A stretch of DNA of 64,000 nucleotides, taken from assembly GCF_900605015.1 (NCBI RefSeq), contig NZ_LR027573.1:528898-592897 (forward strand). Direction: 5' to 3'. Under the pieces are notes generated by a model. It worked only from the letters and a program-made list of their open reading frames with translations, did no database searches and was not told the DNA's origin. Source of the DNA: Olsenella sp. Marseille-P4559 (GTDB taxonomy: Bacteria; Actinomycetota; Coriobacteriia; Coriobacteriales; Atopobiaceae). The position numbers and the translations under genes are program-made. Positions 1 through 8,088 of the stretch are shown here, one piece after another (position 1 is the first letter of the stretch; the number at the start of each line of letters is the position of its first letter).

Positions 1-5
1 GTTAC

Positions 6-740
6 CTACACCAGTGCCTTGACCTTCGCGAGCAGGGTGCGGACGTCGTCGGTCCTCGTGAGCCCGGTCTCCTTGTCGATGATCGAGCCGTAGACGTGGG
101 GGATGACCCTCCTCACGCCGGCGTCCAGCACGACATGCATGACCTCGTCGAAGTTGTCGAGGGTGATGCCGCCCGTGGGCTCGAGCACGAAGTCCTTGCG
201 CGCGCAGGCCTCCGCGAGCGCCCTCAGCTCGTCCTCGCAGCGAAGGCCCCCCATCGGGAAGAACTTGATGGAGTCGCCGCCCATCTCGCGCACGATGTCG
301 ATGGCCGTGTCGGCGGGCACGAGCGCCGGCGCCTTGGAGCCCTTGGAGACGGGGCCGGTCGAGACCTTCACGAGGCCGGGCACGCCGGACGGCGCGCACA
401 TCGCGTTGATGTGGCACTCGTCGCTCCCGACGTTCGCGCGGGTCGCGCTGACCTGGCAGAACGCCTGGTTGAAGTGGTTCGCCTTGACGCTCCTCGCGAC
501 CTCGGCGACCATGTAGCACTGCTTGGGGTCGCCGCCACCCAGGCCGACCGAGAGGTTGCCATCGAGGGCCTCCATGTAGCGCCCCATGTCCCCGACGCAC
601 GTGGGGACGTCCGGGTAGTCCGCGGTGAGCACGCCGACCTCGACGTGGTGCTCGGCGGCCTCGTATATATCCCGAGCGTTCTCCAGGCTCCCACCCAGGA
701 CGTTCAGGCAGACGCGGTCGTTGTAGTAGTCGATTGCCAT
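6..740 (-). CDS. dgaF: KDPG-type aldolase DgaF, copy 1
   Basis: A 244-residue protein that resembles the DgaF aldolase of the Salmonella D-glucosaminate pathway, which splits 2-keto-3-deoxygluconate-6-phosphate into pyruvate and glyceraldehyde-3-phosphate in the cytoplasm. The segment SIKFFPMGG near residue 157 fits the aldolase Schiff-base lysine site (Lys159). The ATG follows GGAGG at the end of dgaE, with only 3 bases between the genes, so the two are translationally coupled. It is the last gene of operon I. The protein is identical to that encoded at 7351-8085. The gene is visibly richer in G+C than the membrane genes upstream. Family assignment is firm; the exact sugar acid is inferred. 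Confidence 0.9.
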   Translation of the reverse strand: MAIDYYNDRVCLNVLGGSLENARDIYEAAEHHVEVGVLTADYPDVPTCVGDMGRYMEALDGNLSVGLGGGDPKQCYMVAEVARSVKANHFNQAFCQVSATRANVGSDECHINAMCAPSGVPGLVKVSTGPVSKGSKAPALVPADTAIDIVREMGGDSIKFFPMGGLRCEDELRALAEACARKDFVLEPTGGITLDNFDEVMHVVLDAGVRRVIPHVYGSIIDKETGLTRTDDVRTLLAKVKALV

Positions 741-743
741 GGT

Positions 744-1853
744 CTATGCCTCCATGATCTCCCTCAGTCGCTCCGCGACGAGCTCCTTGTCGCCGTCGAG
801 CATCGGGCGTGGGTCGAAATCGATCTTGCCAAGGTTCAAAAACTCGGTGCGCGCCCAGACGATCGGGTCCCCTGCGCGCAGCCTCTCGTTGACCCCCTGC
901 ATGGTGATTCCGGCGGGAGCCCCCTCTCTGAGGGACACGCGGCAGCGGTAGATCGCGCGGCCCGCCTCGTCCCGGACCTTCTCAGCCCTTAGGCCGTGAA
1001 TCCCGTTGACCGCGCCGACGAGCCAGTCGACCTTCGCCTCGTTGGCCGCAGCCTCGGCCTCGTGGTCGCGAGCGTCGTACTGGTCGAGGGCAGCGAGGAG
1101 GCCGACGATCTGCTCCTTACCCACCTTCATCGCGCGGCCGATGCCCGCGTACTGCCTCCGGACGTTGGCCACGATGTCCGCCCGCCCGGTCACGAACCCG
1201 GACGTCGTCGCCTCGATGGCCTTGGCCCCGCTGTACATCACGGCGTCCGCCCCGAGCGCGATGTACTTCCGGAGATCCTCCTCGGCAGCACAGTCCATCA
1301 CGAAGGGGAGCCCGTGGGCGTGCGCGATGTCGCGCATGACCTCGGGGGCGACCATGCCCTTCTGCACGCAGTGGTGGCTCTTCACGTAGAGGAGCGCCAC
1401 GGTCCTGCCGCAGATGGCCTCCTCTATGTCCTCCGGCCTCACCTCGTTGGCCTGGCCGGCCTCCACGGGCACGCCGCCGCCGAGCCTGATCATCGTAGCC
1501 ATGGGGGCGCCGTAGTTGATCGAGTGCCCCTTCTGGAGGACGACCTCGTTCGGCAGGCCGGACGAGTCGGGCAGGCGCATCATGTCCGACCACCGGCCGC
1601 GCGTCACGAGCGCCGCGACCGTTAGCGCTATCGCGGCCGACGCGCACGACGTGGGGCAGGAGTCCTCCGCGCCGGTGTGCCGGGAGATAAGCTCGCCGGC
1701 GCGCCTCATGAGGTCCTCGACGACCACGTAGGACTGTCCGCCCTCCTTCGCGGCCTCGGCGACCCGGTCGCTGAAGGCCGAGACCCCGAGCACCGTCACC
1801 CTGCCGGACGCGTTGACCACGCGCCTAAGACCGAGGTCCTGGTAGATTCCCAA
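744..1853 (-). CDS. dgaE: PLP-dependent ammonia lyase DgaE, copy 1
   Basis: A 369-residue SelA-like PLP enzyme of the DgaE family, which in Salmonella converts D-glucosaminate-6-phosphate to 2-keto-3-deoxygluconate-6-phosphate plus ammonia. The segment VMYSGAKAIEATTSGF carries the likely PLP lysine (Lys211); DCAAEEDLRKY precedes it as in SelA-fold enzymes. The start is a TTG placed 6 bases after AGGAGG. The upstream neighbour is DUF4310 (11-base gap) and dgaF follows. The protein sequence is identical to the second copy (8089-9198); the DNA differs at a single silent base (1122 versus 8467). It supplies the substrate of DgaF. Confidence 0.9.
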   Translation of the reverse strand: MGIYQDLGLRRVVNASGRVTVLGVSAFSDRVAEAAKEGGQSYVVVEDLMRRAGELISRHTGAEDSCPTSCASAAIALTVAALVTRGRWSDMMRLPDSSGLPNEVVLQKGHSINYGAPMATMIRLGGGVPVEAGQANEVRPEDIEEAICGRTVALLYVKSHHCVQKGMVAPEVMRDIAHAHGLPFVMDCAAEEDLRKYIALGADAVMYSGAKAIEATTSGFVTGRADIVANVRRQYAGIGRAMKVGKEQIVGLLAALDQYDARDHEAEAAANEAKVDWLVGAVNGIHGLRAEKVRDEAGRAIYRCRVSLREGAPAGITMQGVNERLRAGDPIVWARTEFLNLGKIDFDPRPMLDGDKELVAERLREIMEA

Positions 1854-1863
1854 ACCAAACCTC

Positions 1864-2538
1864 CTAACCGAGCAAAGCGCCCAGAATCATCGCACCGAGA
1901 ATGGCTCCACCGGTCATTTCCTTGCCCATCTTGTAGAAGATTGCAGCACCAATGATTGCGCCAATGCCCGCATACACGTTGTAAGAAGCAGCAGAGATCA
2001 TGATGAGAGGAGCGAGGTAACGACCGGTTGTGTTGCCTGCGCCCATCATGATTCCGGTTCCGCCAACCGCAACTCCCTCGGGCATGAACTTACGAATCAG
2101 AATGACCACGGCGCCAATCGCAGCACCGATAAGCGCACCGATAATCAGGGCAATAAAGAAGTTCGAGAACGGAAGCTCCCATCCCATAGAGAGGAAGAGG
2201 CCGGGAAGACCGATGCCTACGCCTGTCATGAGCGAGCCACCGATATCCATCAGGCCGACCAGCGGACCCTCGAGGATGCGGGCAATCAGAAATCCTGCGG
2301 CAAAGCCTGCAGCGGCTGTGAAGTCACCGGTGTCGATACCACCCTGGAGCATGGCAACAATCGACACCTCATTGAAGGCTCCAGTGTGGAACTTGAGGTA
2401 CATGAAGGTGCCGGCGAAAATCGCCGCTGCAGCACCCATAGCCAGCAGAATGAAGGTTGAATCCCTCATCATGAACTTGCTAAATGCAGACATCTTTGGC
2501 GCCTCAACGACCGCCTGGTCGTTTGCTTCGTTTGCCAT
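1864..2538 (-). CDS. DUF4310 family membrane protein
   Basis: A 224-residue, strongly hydrophobic protein recognised as DUF4310. After a polar 35-residue N-terminus there are about six to seven membrane segments rich in Gly, Ala and Ile (for example FAAGFLIARILEGPLVGLMDIGG and VAVGGTGIMMGAGNTTGRYLAPLIM). It always travels, in the families I know, with DUF4311, DUF4312, the SFCGS protein and dgaEF-like genes in Firmicutes and enterobacteria. The likely role is one half of a membrane permease for the operon substrate, placed where the other operon carries its PTS IIC/IID protein. This is inference; no transport data are known to me. Base composition is lower in G+C than dgaE. Confidence 0.85.
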   Translation of the reverse strand: MANEANDQAVVEAPKMSAFSKFMMRDSTFILLAMGAAAAIFAGTFMYLKFHTGAFNEVSIVAMLQGGIDTGDFTAAAGFAAGFLIARILEGPLVGLMDIGGSLMTGVGIGLPGLFLSMGWELPFSNFFIALIIGALIGAAIGAVVILIRKFMPEGVAVGGTGIMMGAGNTTGRYLAPLIMISAASYNVYAGIGAIIGAAIFYKMGKEMTGGAILGAMILGALLG

Positions 2539-2555
2539 AGTCAGATCCTCCGTTT

Positions 2556-3266
2556 CTAGAAGTTGTTGAAGAAGCCGCGGAAGTAGGCAATTGCGATAAA
2601 CATCACGACAACGATTGCGATGAGGATCTTAACTACATTGCTCTTGTAGCCATTCTCATCTGCAGTCTTGCCAATCAGGATACCGAGGACAATTCCAGGA
2701 ATAGCGTTGCCGCTCACGAGCGCAGAGATGCCACCGAGGACGGTTCCCCAGATGCCGGTGCTCTTTCCGCCATCAAACGCCGCGAGCCAGAACACCGCAG
2801 GCATGACGGGATTGATCAGCCACGTAGTTGCGGGCACAAGAACTCCAGAGGCAACGTCAGAGAGCTTCTGAGGAATAACCGAAGACAGGGAGTTCAGGAA
2901 GGTAACGAGAACCGCGCCTACGCCCGCGCCGGCGATTGCCATCTTGCCGGGGTCTTGAACGGTCTCTTCGACATTCTTGTTCCTCGTCAGGAGAATACCG
3001 GCTGCCCAGTTAGGAATGATACGGTGCATGACGTCCTGGGTAAGCGCACCCGCTGCAACAGCAGAAGCTGCAGAGGAGAAGAGAAATCCCAAGCCAAATG
3101 AGAAGTGCGCAACGGAGTCCCCACCGCATGCGTTCATCTCGCCGAGAGTTCTAAACGAACCCATTGACTGAACCTCTGGAGCATGGAACATGCGGGAAGC
3201 ACCCGCTGCAATGCAAGCGCCACCAATGGCTCCGATGATGATTGAATAGATAACGATTTCAACCAT
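2556..3266 (-). CDS. DUF4311 family membrane protein
   Basis: A 236-residue membrane protein of the DUF4311 family with about six or seven predicted membrane segments. It begins with MVEIVIYSIIIGAIGGACIAAGASRMFHAPEVQSMG in short stretches: a first helix, then a conserved polar loop, then FRTLGEMNACGGD. The start overlaps the DUF4312 stop in a TAATG arrangement, and DUF4310 begins 17 bases later, so the two membrane proteins are made together. With DUF4310 it probably forms the transmembrane part of an uncharacterised uptake system. Function is inferred from operon position only. Confidence 0.85.
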   Translation of the reverse strand: MVEIVIYSIIIGAIGGACIAAGASRMFHAPEVQSMGSFRTLGEMNACGGDSVAHFSFGLGFLFSSAASAVAAGALTQDVMHRIIPNWAAGILLTRNKNVEETVQDPGKMAIAGAGVGAVLVTFLNSLSSVIPQKLSDVASGVLVPATTWLINPVMPAVFWLAAFDGGKSTGIWGTVLGGISALVSGNAIPGIVLGILIGKTADENGYKSNVVKILIAIVVVMFIAIAYFRGFFNNF

Positions 3267-3655
3267 TAGACCTCGCCCCTCTCGAACTTCAAGTACTTTA
3301 CGTTCACCTTTATGCTTGCCGTGACGTCATAGCGCGTTCTCTCCCTAGGCATAAACACGCCCAAGAAATGCTCAGTGAACTCGTTCTTGACGACTCGGTC
3401 GAACACCACGCTTTCCGCGGTCATCTGGACTATCGGAGCCTCAATCTCCGAAAAGACCTTGTTTCGTAGCGCCTTGAACAAATCGTTGGAGGCATCGACG
3501 AGGGTCTCTCCTTGGGCATGAACCCGTATCGTGCGAACGTCTTCTGCCAGGAGCTCCTCTCCCTCGAGAGAGCTCAGCTCCTCATCAACGCCCTTCTCGA
3601 ACACGGCATCCATGACTTTGCCGGCAGTCCGAACCGCATCTTCCTTACTCGTCAT
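3266..3655 (-). CDS. DUF4312 family protein
   Basis: A 129-residue soluble protein. The C-terminal 95 residues match the DUF4312 family (VRTIRVHAQGETLVDASND and FLGVFMPRERTRYDVTASIKV); the first 35 residues are an acidic extension not usual for the family. The ATG at 3655 was chosen over an in-frame GTG at 3664; either overlaps the end of the SFCGS gene, by 11 or 20 bases. Genes overlap on both sides, showing one transcript. It may be a cytoplasmic subunit of the DUF4310/4311 system. No catalytic motif is visible. Confidence 0.8.
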   Translation of the reverse strand: MTSKEDAVRTAGKVMDAVFEKGVDEELSSLEGEELLAEDVRTIRVHAQGETLVDASNDLFKALRNKVFSEIEAPIVQMTAESVVFDRVVKNEFTEHFLGVFMPRERTRYDVTASIKVNVKYLKFERGEV

Positions 3656-4016
3656 GGGTCTCACGCCATGCCTGGACTATCTTCTCACCAAGCTCCTCGA
3701 CATCCAGAAAGCCTAGGCCGATGACCTTGTTGCCTTCCTTCACGGCCGTATAGGCAGCATCGGTGCTTCGAAGCTCGGAAATGGCAGGCCATCCGTACTT
3801 GGTGTGAGCGGTCAGAGCGCCAGCGCCACCAGACCCGCAGAAGCTAACGCCGAGGTCGGCACCCTTCTCGTTCATCACATCGCCAAGCTTCATGTCTGCG
3901 GCCATGCCAGGGATAACGTAGGCGGTTCCGCCAGCCTTTTCGACCCCGCAGGCTACGGCCTGGCCCTTTCCAAGCCTGTGCCCAATTACAACCAGAGGAC
4001 GCTTTACTTCGCTCAT
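3645..4016 (-). CDS. Glycine-rich SFCGS family protein
   Basis: A 123-residue protein of the glycine-rich SFCGS family, named for the central motif VSFCGSGGAGALTAHTKYG (around residues 58-76). The N-terminus (PLVVIGHRLGKGQAVACGVEKAGG) and alternating beta/alpha pattern suggest a small Rossmann-like fold, in size comparable with PTS IIB-type proteins. The conserved Cys next to a Gly-rich loop is a plausible phosphoryl-acceptor site by analogy with Cys-type IIB proteins, but this is only a hypothesis. It overlaps the PRD gene by 4 bases (ATGA) and DUF4312 at its 3' end. Confidence 0.82.
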   Translation of the reverse strand: MSEVKRPLVVIGHRLGKGQAVACGVEKAGGTAYVIPGMAADMKLGDVMNEKGADLGVSFCGSGGAGALTAHTKYGWPAISELRSTDAAYTAVKEGNKVIGLGFLDVEELGEKIVQAWRETHDE

Positions 4017-4366
4017 TGCATGCCTTCCTTTCTCAACGCAACTTCGATATGAGTAGCAAGGAGGAAAATCTCCGACTCGCTAATCCCCTTCGACTCGTCT
4101 CCATAGACGAGTCGAGCTACCTCACGGGCAAGGTCGAACGCATGGGAAGAAACCTCTCCGAAAGCATCTTCGAGACCCTCCGTAAACTCACCCGTCTCTA
4201 TTCGACGCTTCAGGGCATCAATGTGGTTGCGGAACATGGGCTCCTGCGTGCCATCGAAAACAACGCCCTGAGACGATAGGAAGCTTTCGACACGATCGAC
4301 CGTCGAGGACAAATCAAACGTTTTAGAGGAGGCCGCAGGAGTGGATTTAGTGGCGGTATCTTTCAA
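4013..4366 (-). CDS. Stand-alone PRD-domain protein
   Basis: A 117-residue protein that is essentially one PTS regulation domain. Two conserved PRD histidines are visible in FRNHIDALKRRI and FLLATHIEVAL. There is no DNA-binding, CAT or PTS enzyme domain, so it is not a classical antiterminator. A TTG start at 4366 is preferred because AAAGGGGGAG lies about 5 bases upstream; longer in-frame extensions would be wholly within the amidohydrolase gene. It overlaps the amidohydrolase by 20 bases and SFCGS by 4. Its presence suggests that HPr or EII phosphorylation controls this module, or that it is itself a phosphocarrier (inference). Confidence 0.75.
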   Translation of the reverse strand: MKDTATKSTPAASSKTFDLSSTVDRVESFLSSQGVVFDGTQEPMFRNHIDALKRRIETGEFTEGLEDAFGEVSSHAFDLAREVARLVYGDESKGISESEIFLLATHIEVALRKEGMQ

Positions 4367-5468
4367 TGTTCTCCCCCTTTGAATAAACGCTCTCGATAAC
4401 CTCGACCTTCTTCTTAAGAGAGATGGTGTCTCCGGTTGAATCGGCGACCACATCATCTGAATCAGTGAGGGAGACAAGGTTGACGTCGCCAATCATGCCC
4501 GGCTTGAGCTGGCCCAGCCCCTTGAGATGGAATTGTGCGGCGGGGGCGCTTGTAACCTTCCTAACGGCGTCAGGGAAAGACTCTCCGAGGCTTACAAGCT
4601 TGCTCATAACAGCCGCGATGCTGTAAACGGGACCCTCGTAATTCTCTACATGGAGATCGGTGGAAATCGTGTCGCAGTCGAAGCCGAGGGTAAGCGCCTT
4701 CTCATACGTTTTGAAGCTGAAGCTCTCGATTCCATGGCCAACGTCGAACTGAACTCCACGGGCACGTGCATGCAGCGCCTGGGGAAGAATTTTGCCTTCT
4801 TCCGTAACAATGCCACCGGGCTTGCCGTGGTACGTATGAGTGATTCCATCGCCCTTCTCAAGAAGGTCAAGAACCGTCATAAGGGCAGGCGGGAAGTTGC
4901 CTACATGGACGAAGAGCGGAAGTCCCAACTCATGGGCAGTCCGTGCGGCGACGACTATCGGACGCAGGCCCTCTTCCCCCACAACACTCGACGATGCACG
5001 CGCCTTGATGCCAACAATGTTGTCGGCATGCTCACGCGCAACTCGCTCGCAGGCTTCGACATTGATCTTTGATGGGTCATTGAGCTCGTGACCGCGAAGA
5101 ATTCCCTCCTTAGAGATGTTGAGAAGGGTGAAGACTTTCGTCTGGGCCTTATCGATATAGTTTGTCTTGAAGTCATCATAAGTATCGGATCCACTGCTGC
5201 CTGCGTCGAGAACCGTAGTTGCTCCCCGCTCAAGCCCAAGCACATCGGGCTCCAACCCCAGGAATGACTTTGGGTAGACGTGAGTGTGAATGTCAATGAA
5301 TCCAGGGGTAACGTAAAGCGAAGACGCATCAATTACCTCGCCTTTCTCAGGAAGGCCCTCTCCAACTTGGGCAATTCTGCCATCTCTGAGAATCACGTCT
5401 CCGCGCTCGCCCATTAGGCCATTAACTGGCGAGAGGAGCATTCCGTTCTTTATGGTTACCGATCTCAC
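4347..5468 (-). CDS. Amidohydrolase / deacetylase family metalloenzyme
   Basis: A 373-residue cytoplasmic amidohydrolase-superfamily protein. Metal-binding signs are GFIDIHTHVYP (HxH), IKARAS (possible carbamylated Lys), FVHVGN, THTYHG and STDLH. It belongs with the deacetylase/dihydroorotase-like group found in dgaEF-DUF4310-4312 operons. A GTG at 5468 preceded by AAGGGAG fits the usual family N-terminus better than the TTG at 5495. It is the first gene of operon I. Removing an acyl group from an N-acyl amino-sugar acid would create the DgaE substrate; this is inference from context. It is transcribed away from the GntR gene at 5679. Confidence 0.82.
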   Translation of the reverse strand: MRSVTIKNGMLLSPVNGLMGERGDVILRDGRIAQVGEGLPEKGEVIDASSLYVTPGFIDIHTHVYPKSFLGLEPDVLGLERGATTVLDAGSSGSDTYDDFKTNYIDKAQTKVFTLLNISKEGILRGHELNDPSKINVEACERVAREHADNIVGIKARASSSVVGEEGLRPIVVAARTAHELGLPLFVHVGNFPPALMTVLDLLEKGDGITHTYHGKPGGIVTEEGKILPQALHARARGVQFDVGHGIESFSFKTYEKALTLGFDCDTISTDLHVENYEGPVYSIAAVMSKLVSLGESFPDAVRKVTSAPAAQFHLKGLGQLKPGMIGDVNLVSLTDSDDVVADSTGDTISLKKKVEVIESVYSKGENIERYRH

Positions 5469-5571
5469 GTTGACTTCTCCCTTCACTGAGGCCAAGCAAT
5501 AGCACTCACCCGGAACAGCCTAGATTATTGTCCCGATACAATTCGTATGTGTCTCGATTGTGTTTAACGGT

Positions 5572-5601
5572 CGTTTCGAGACTGCAAGCGGTATCGAAAC
5601 G
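5572..5601. promoter_or_regulatory. Candidate GntR operator in divergent region
   Basis: The 210-base gap between the amidohydrolase (minus) and gntR1 (plus) holds an inverted repeat CGTTTCGA (5572-5579) / TCGAAACG (5594-5601), centres 22 bases apart, which would place both arms on one face of the helix. A second weaker palindrome (GATAC-AATTC-GTATG) is at about 5534-5550. No convincing -35/-10 pair was picked out. Likely controls operon I. Confidence 0.5.
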
Positions 5602-5678
5602 GGGAAAGGCACGGAAGAATACTAAAGTGTGTGGAAGAGCCGCTTGCTATATCCGCGCTTAGCTATCGACGAGGAATC

Positions 5679-6425
5679 ATGTACAAGTACGAAGAGATCG
5701 TTCGAGACATCGAGGAATGCATCGCAAATGGCACTCTTAAGCCCTATGCGAAGCTTCCTCCCGTTACAGAGCTCTGCTCCGCATACGGAGTCAGCAAAAG
5801 CACCATCAATCAAGTGCTCCAAACCCTGTCTGACGAGGGCTTGATATCGCGTAGGCAGGGGTCGGGCATATATGTCAAGGCAATTGAGACAAGCTCGATA
5901 GGCTGGAAGGCTCCGAACCAAGTTGTTCAGATTGCTCCGAGAGCAGCGAAGATGCCAAGCAAAGACTCCGTCGACGTCATTGACTTCAATGTCATTAGGC
6001 CAGAATCCCGAATTTCTCGTCTGCTGGGAATCAACAGGCAGTCATTCTTGTACTTAGTGACGCGCTTGCACCACAATGGACCGCTACCTACTTGCATGGA
6101 ATACGTCTATCTTCCCATTGAGTCTGTCGGCAGCCTCTCTATGGCCGCTGCCGGCGGAGACGTCACCACAGAGGCTACGAAGCACACTGGAGTGCCCGCA
6201 GGGAGCTTTGAGAAGACCGTACGTTCGGTACTGTCAACCAACGACGAAAGAGCAAGGTTAAAGCTCGAATACGGGATACCACTCCTCGAGGTCGAAGAGG
6301 TGGGATACCTTATGGACGGCAAACCCTTTGGCGTCTTCATTAAGCGGTTTCCCGGCGATCGCTTTGAGTTCAAGGCAACGGGCAGCGACGCCAGCTCTTC
6401 TGGAGGCTCGGGAAAGGGACTCTAG
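5679..6425 (+). CDS. GntR family regulator with UTRA domain (1)
   Basis: A 248-residue regulator: winged helix-turn-helix at residues 1-70 (LPPVTELCSAYGVSKSTINQVL and SRRQGSGIYVK) and a UTRA effector domain from about 90 to 240. UTRA domains bind sugar phosphates or amino-sugar acids. The ATG at 5679 is chosen because it gives the standard GntR N-terminus (MYKYEEIVRDIEE) and follows GAGGAA, though the spacing is short. It is divergent from operon I, which it probably controls. It is a clear paralogue of the regulator at 6473-7195, with which it is convergent. Confidence 0.88.
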   Translation: MYKYEEIVRDIEECIANGTLKPYAKLPPVTELCSAYGVSKSTINQVLQTLSDEGLISRRQGSGIYVKAIETSSIGWKAPNQVVQIAPRAAKMPSKDSVDVIDFNVIRPESRISRLLGINRQSFLYLVTRLHHNGPLPTCMEYVYLPIESVGSLSMAAAGGDVTTEATKHTGVPAGSFEKTVRSVLSTNDERARLKLEYGIPLLEVEEVGYLMDGKPFGVFIKRFPGDRFEFKATGSDASSSGGSGKGL

Positions 6426-6472
6426 CAAACCAACAAACCAAGAGTTGTCCCATGTTTTTGGACAAGCAGCAC

Positions 6473-7195
6473 TTAAACCGGCAGCGAGTCCGAGTCCACC
6501 GTCTGATAAACAGCCGTATCGCCGGGAAAACGAGCGGCTAGATACTCAAATGGTCTTCCATCATCGAGGTAGCCTACCTGCTCAATCTCCAGAAGCGGGG
6601 TCTCCGATTCGACACCAAGAATCTCTCGCTCCTCTGGTGTTGGGCTCACAGCCCTCAGCATCTTGTGATAGGTATCTGGCGTCACCTCATAGTTTTCCTC
6701 AATCCATGAGCGCACCGAGGTCTCTGCAGAGGAAAGCCGGATATCTCGAAATATCTCAACCGGATAGTACAGATATTCGACATCCAGAATTGTGTCACCA
6801 AGCATGTGGGACCTGCAGATGTAGTATGTAAAGCTGTGATCATGAAGGCCAAGGAAATGGATAATCTTGCTGTCGGGTTTTACGATTGTGAACTCATGCA
6901 CTCTGCATACAGGATTGCTCTGCAAGTCGACGTTTGTGCCATCAGTAAGCGCAATGGTATTTAGTGGTGCTCCAGCAACGCTTTTAGCAACCTTTTTTAC
7001 ATAGACGCCGGAACCACGCTTACGAGAGACATAGCCCTGACGCTCAAGGTCATCCATAACAAGTTCAACCGTGCTTCTACTAACATGGTACTTTCCGCAA
7101 AGCTCTACGACAGTAGGAAGCTGGTCATATGGTTTGAGGTCACCACGCCTGATGGCTTCGATTAGCTCCTTGACTATAGCCTTGTACTTAGGCAT
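6473..7195 (-). CDS. GntR family regulator with UTRA domain (2)
   Basis: A 240-residue GntR/UTRA regulator closely similar to the neighbouring one (shared pattern LKPYxxLPxVxELCxxYxVSxST and SRKRGSGVYVK). It lies downstream of the second dgaF in the same direction, 155 bases away, so it could be read through from the PTS operon or have its own promoter in 7196-7350. It likely responds to an intermediate of the amino-sugar acid pathway. Salmonella dga genes use a sigma54 activator instead, so control here is different. A weak 6-base inverted repeat (6445-6465) lies between the two convergent regulators. Confidence 0.88.
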   Translation of the reverse strand: MPKYKAIVKELIEAIRRGDLKPYDQLPTVVELCGKYHVSRSTVELVMDDLERQGYVSRKRGSGVYVKKVAKSVAGAPLNTIALTDGTNVDLQSNPVCRVHEFTIVKPDSKIIHFLGLHDHSFTYYICRSHMLGDTILDVEYLYYPVEIFRDIRLSSAETSVRSWIEENYEVTPDTYHKMLRAVSPTPEEREILGVESETPLLEIEQVGYLDDGRPFEYLAARFPGDTAVYQTVDSDSLPV

Positions 7196-7245
7196 GTGGT
7201 TCCCGTACTCTCGGCGGCATTACTCCGCAAACCTATAAACCCATC

Positions 7246-7284
7246 GGACGGGCACCGATTGGCTTCGGGCCCGTCCGCTTTTTC
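7246..7284 (+). terminator. Rho-independent terminator-like hairpin
   Basis: A 9-bp stem CGGACGGGC (7246-7254) / GCCCGTCCG (7270-7278) followed by CTTTTT on the plus strand. No plus-strand gene ends nearby except gntR1 (6425), so it may stop antisense read-through. On the minus strand it lies in the gap between dgaF copy 2 and gntR2, without a good U-tract in that direction. Confidence 0.5.
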
Positions 7285-7350
7285 CTCCAACCTGAGTGAT
7301 TATACCCACTCGACCTCAACAAATTGAGAAGCCAGAACCTTTGCGACCGC

Positions 7351-8085
7351 CTACACCAGTGCCTTGACCTTCGCGAGCAGGGTGCGGACGTCGTCGGTCC
7401 TCGTGAGCCCGGTCTCCTTGTCGATGATCGAGCCGTAGACGTGGGGGATGACCCTCCTCACGCCGGCGTCCAGCACGACATGCATGACCTCGTCGAAGTT
7501 GTCGAGGGTGATGCCGCCCGTGGGCTCGAGCACGAAGTCCTTGCGCGCGCAGGCCTCCGCGAGCGCCCTCAGCTCGTCCTCGCAGCGAAGGCCCCCCATC
7601 GGGAAGAACTTGATGGAGTCGCCGCCCATCTCGCGCACGATGTCGATGGCCGTGTCGGCGGGCACGAGCGCCGGCGCCTTGGAGCCCTTGGAGACGGGGC
7701 CGGTCGAGACCTTCACGAGGCCGGGCACGCCGGACGGCGCGCACATCGCGTTGATGTGGCACTCGTCGCTCCCGACGTTCGCGCGGGTCGCGCTGACCTG
7801 GCAGAACGCCTGGTTGAAGTGGTTCGCCTTGACGCTCCTCGCGACCTCGGCGACCATGTAGCACTGCTTGGGGTCGCCGCCACCCAGGCCGACCGAGAGG
7901 TTGCCATCGAGGGCCTCCATGTAGCGCCCCATGTCCCCGACGCACGTGGGGACGTCCGGGTAGTCCGCGGTGAGCACGCCGACCTCGACGTGGTGCTCGG
8001 CGGCCTCGTATATATCCCGAGCGTTCTCCAGGCTCCCACCCAGGACGTTCAGGCAGACGCGGTCGTTGTAGTAGTCGATTGCCAT
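7351..8085 (-). CDS. dgaF: KDPG-type aldolase DgaF, copy 2
   Basis: The translation is identical over all 244 residues to the protein at 6-740. It ends operon II, where the enzyme pair is served by a mannose-class PTS. The arrangement IIAB-IICD-dgaE-dgaF matches the gene content of the Salmonella D-glucosaminate (dga) operon, supporting KDPG aldolase activity. The 3' flank diverges immediately after the stop codon from that of copy 1. Confidence 0.92.
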   Translation of the reverse strand: MAIDYYNDRVCLNVLGGSLENARDIYEAAEHHVEVGVLTADYPDVPTCVGDMGRYMEALDGNLSVGLGGGDPKQCYMVAEVARSVKANHFNQAFCQVSATRANVGSDECHINAMCAPSGVPGLVKVSTGPVSKGSKAPALVPADTAIDIVREMGGDSIKFFPMGGLRCEDELRALAEACARKDFVLEPTGGITLDNFDEVMHVVLDAGVRRVIPHVYGSIIDKETGLTRTDDVRTLLAKVKALV

Positions 8086-8088
8086 GGT

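Larger units (their letters stand above)
5..1862. repeat. 1.86-kb direct repeat (dgaEF), left copy
   Basis: Bases 5-1862 match 7350-9207 with one mismatch seen (C at 1122, A at 8467; silent Val codon). The repeat contains exactly dgaE and dgaF. Its right edge falls inside the dgaE ribosome site: both copies share AGGTTTGGT before the TTG, but the flanking bases differ (AGGAGG here, AAGGGAAGG in the other). Its left edge lies 1 base past the dgaF stop. This looks like recent duplication or gene conversion. Confidence 0.98.
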
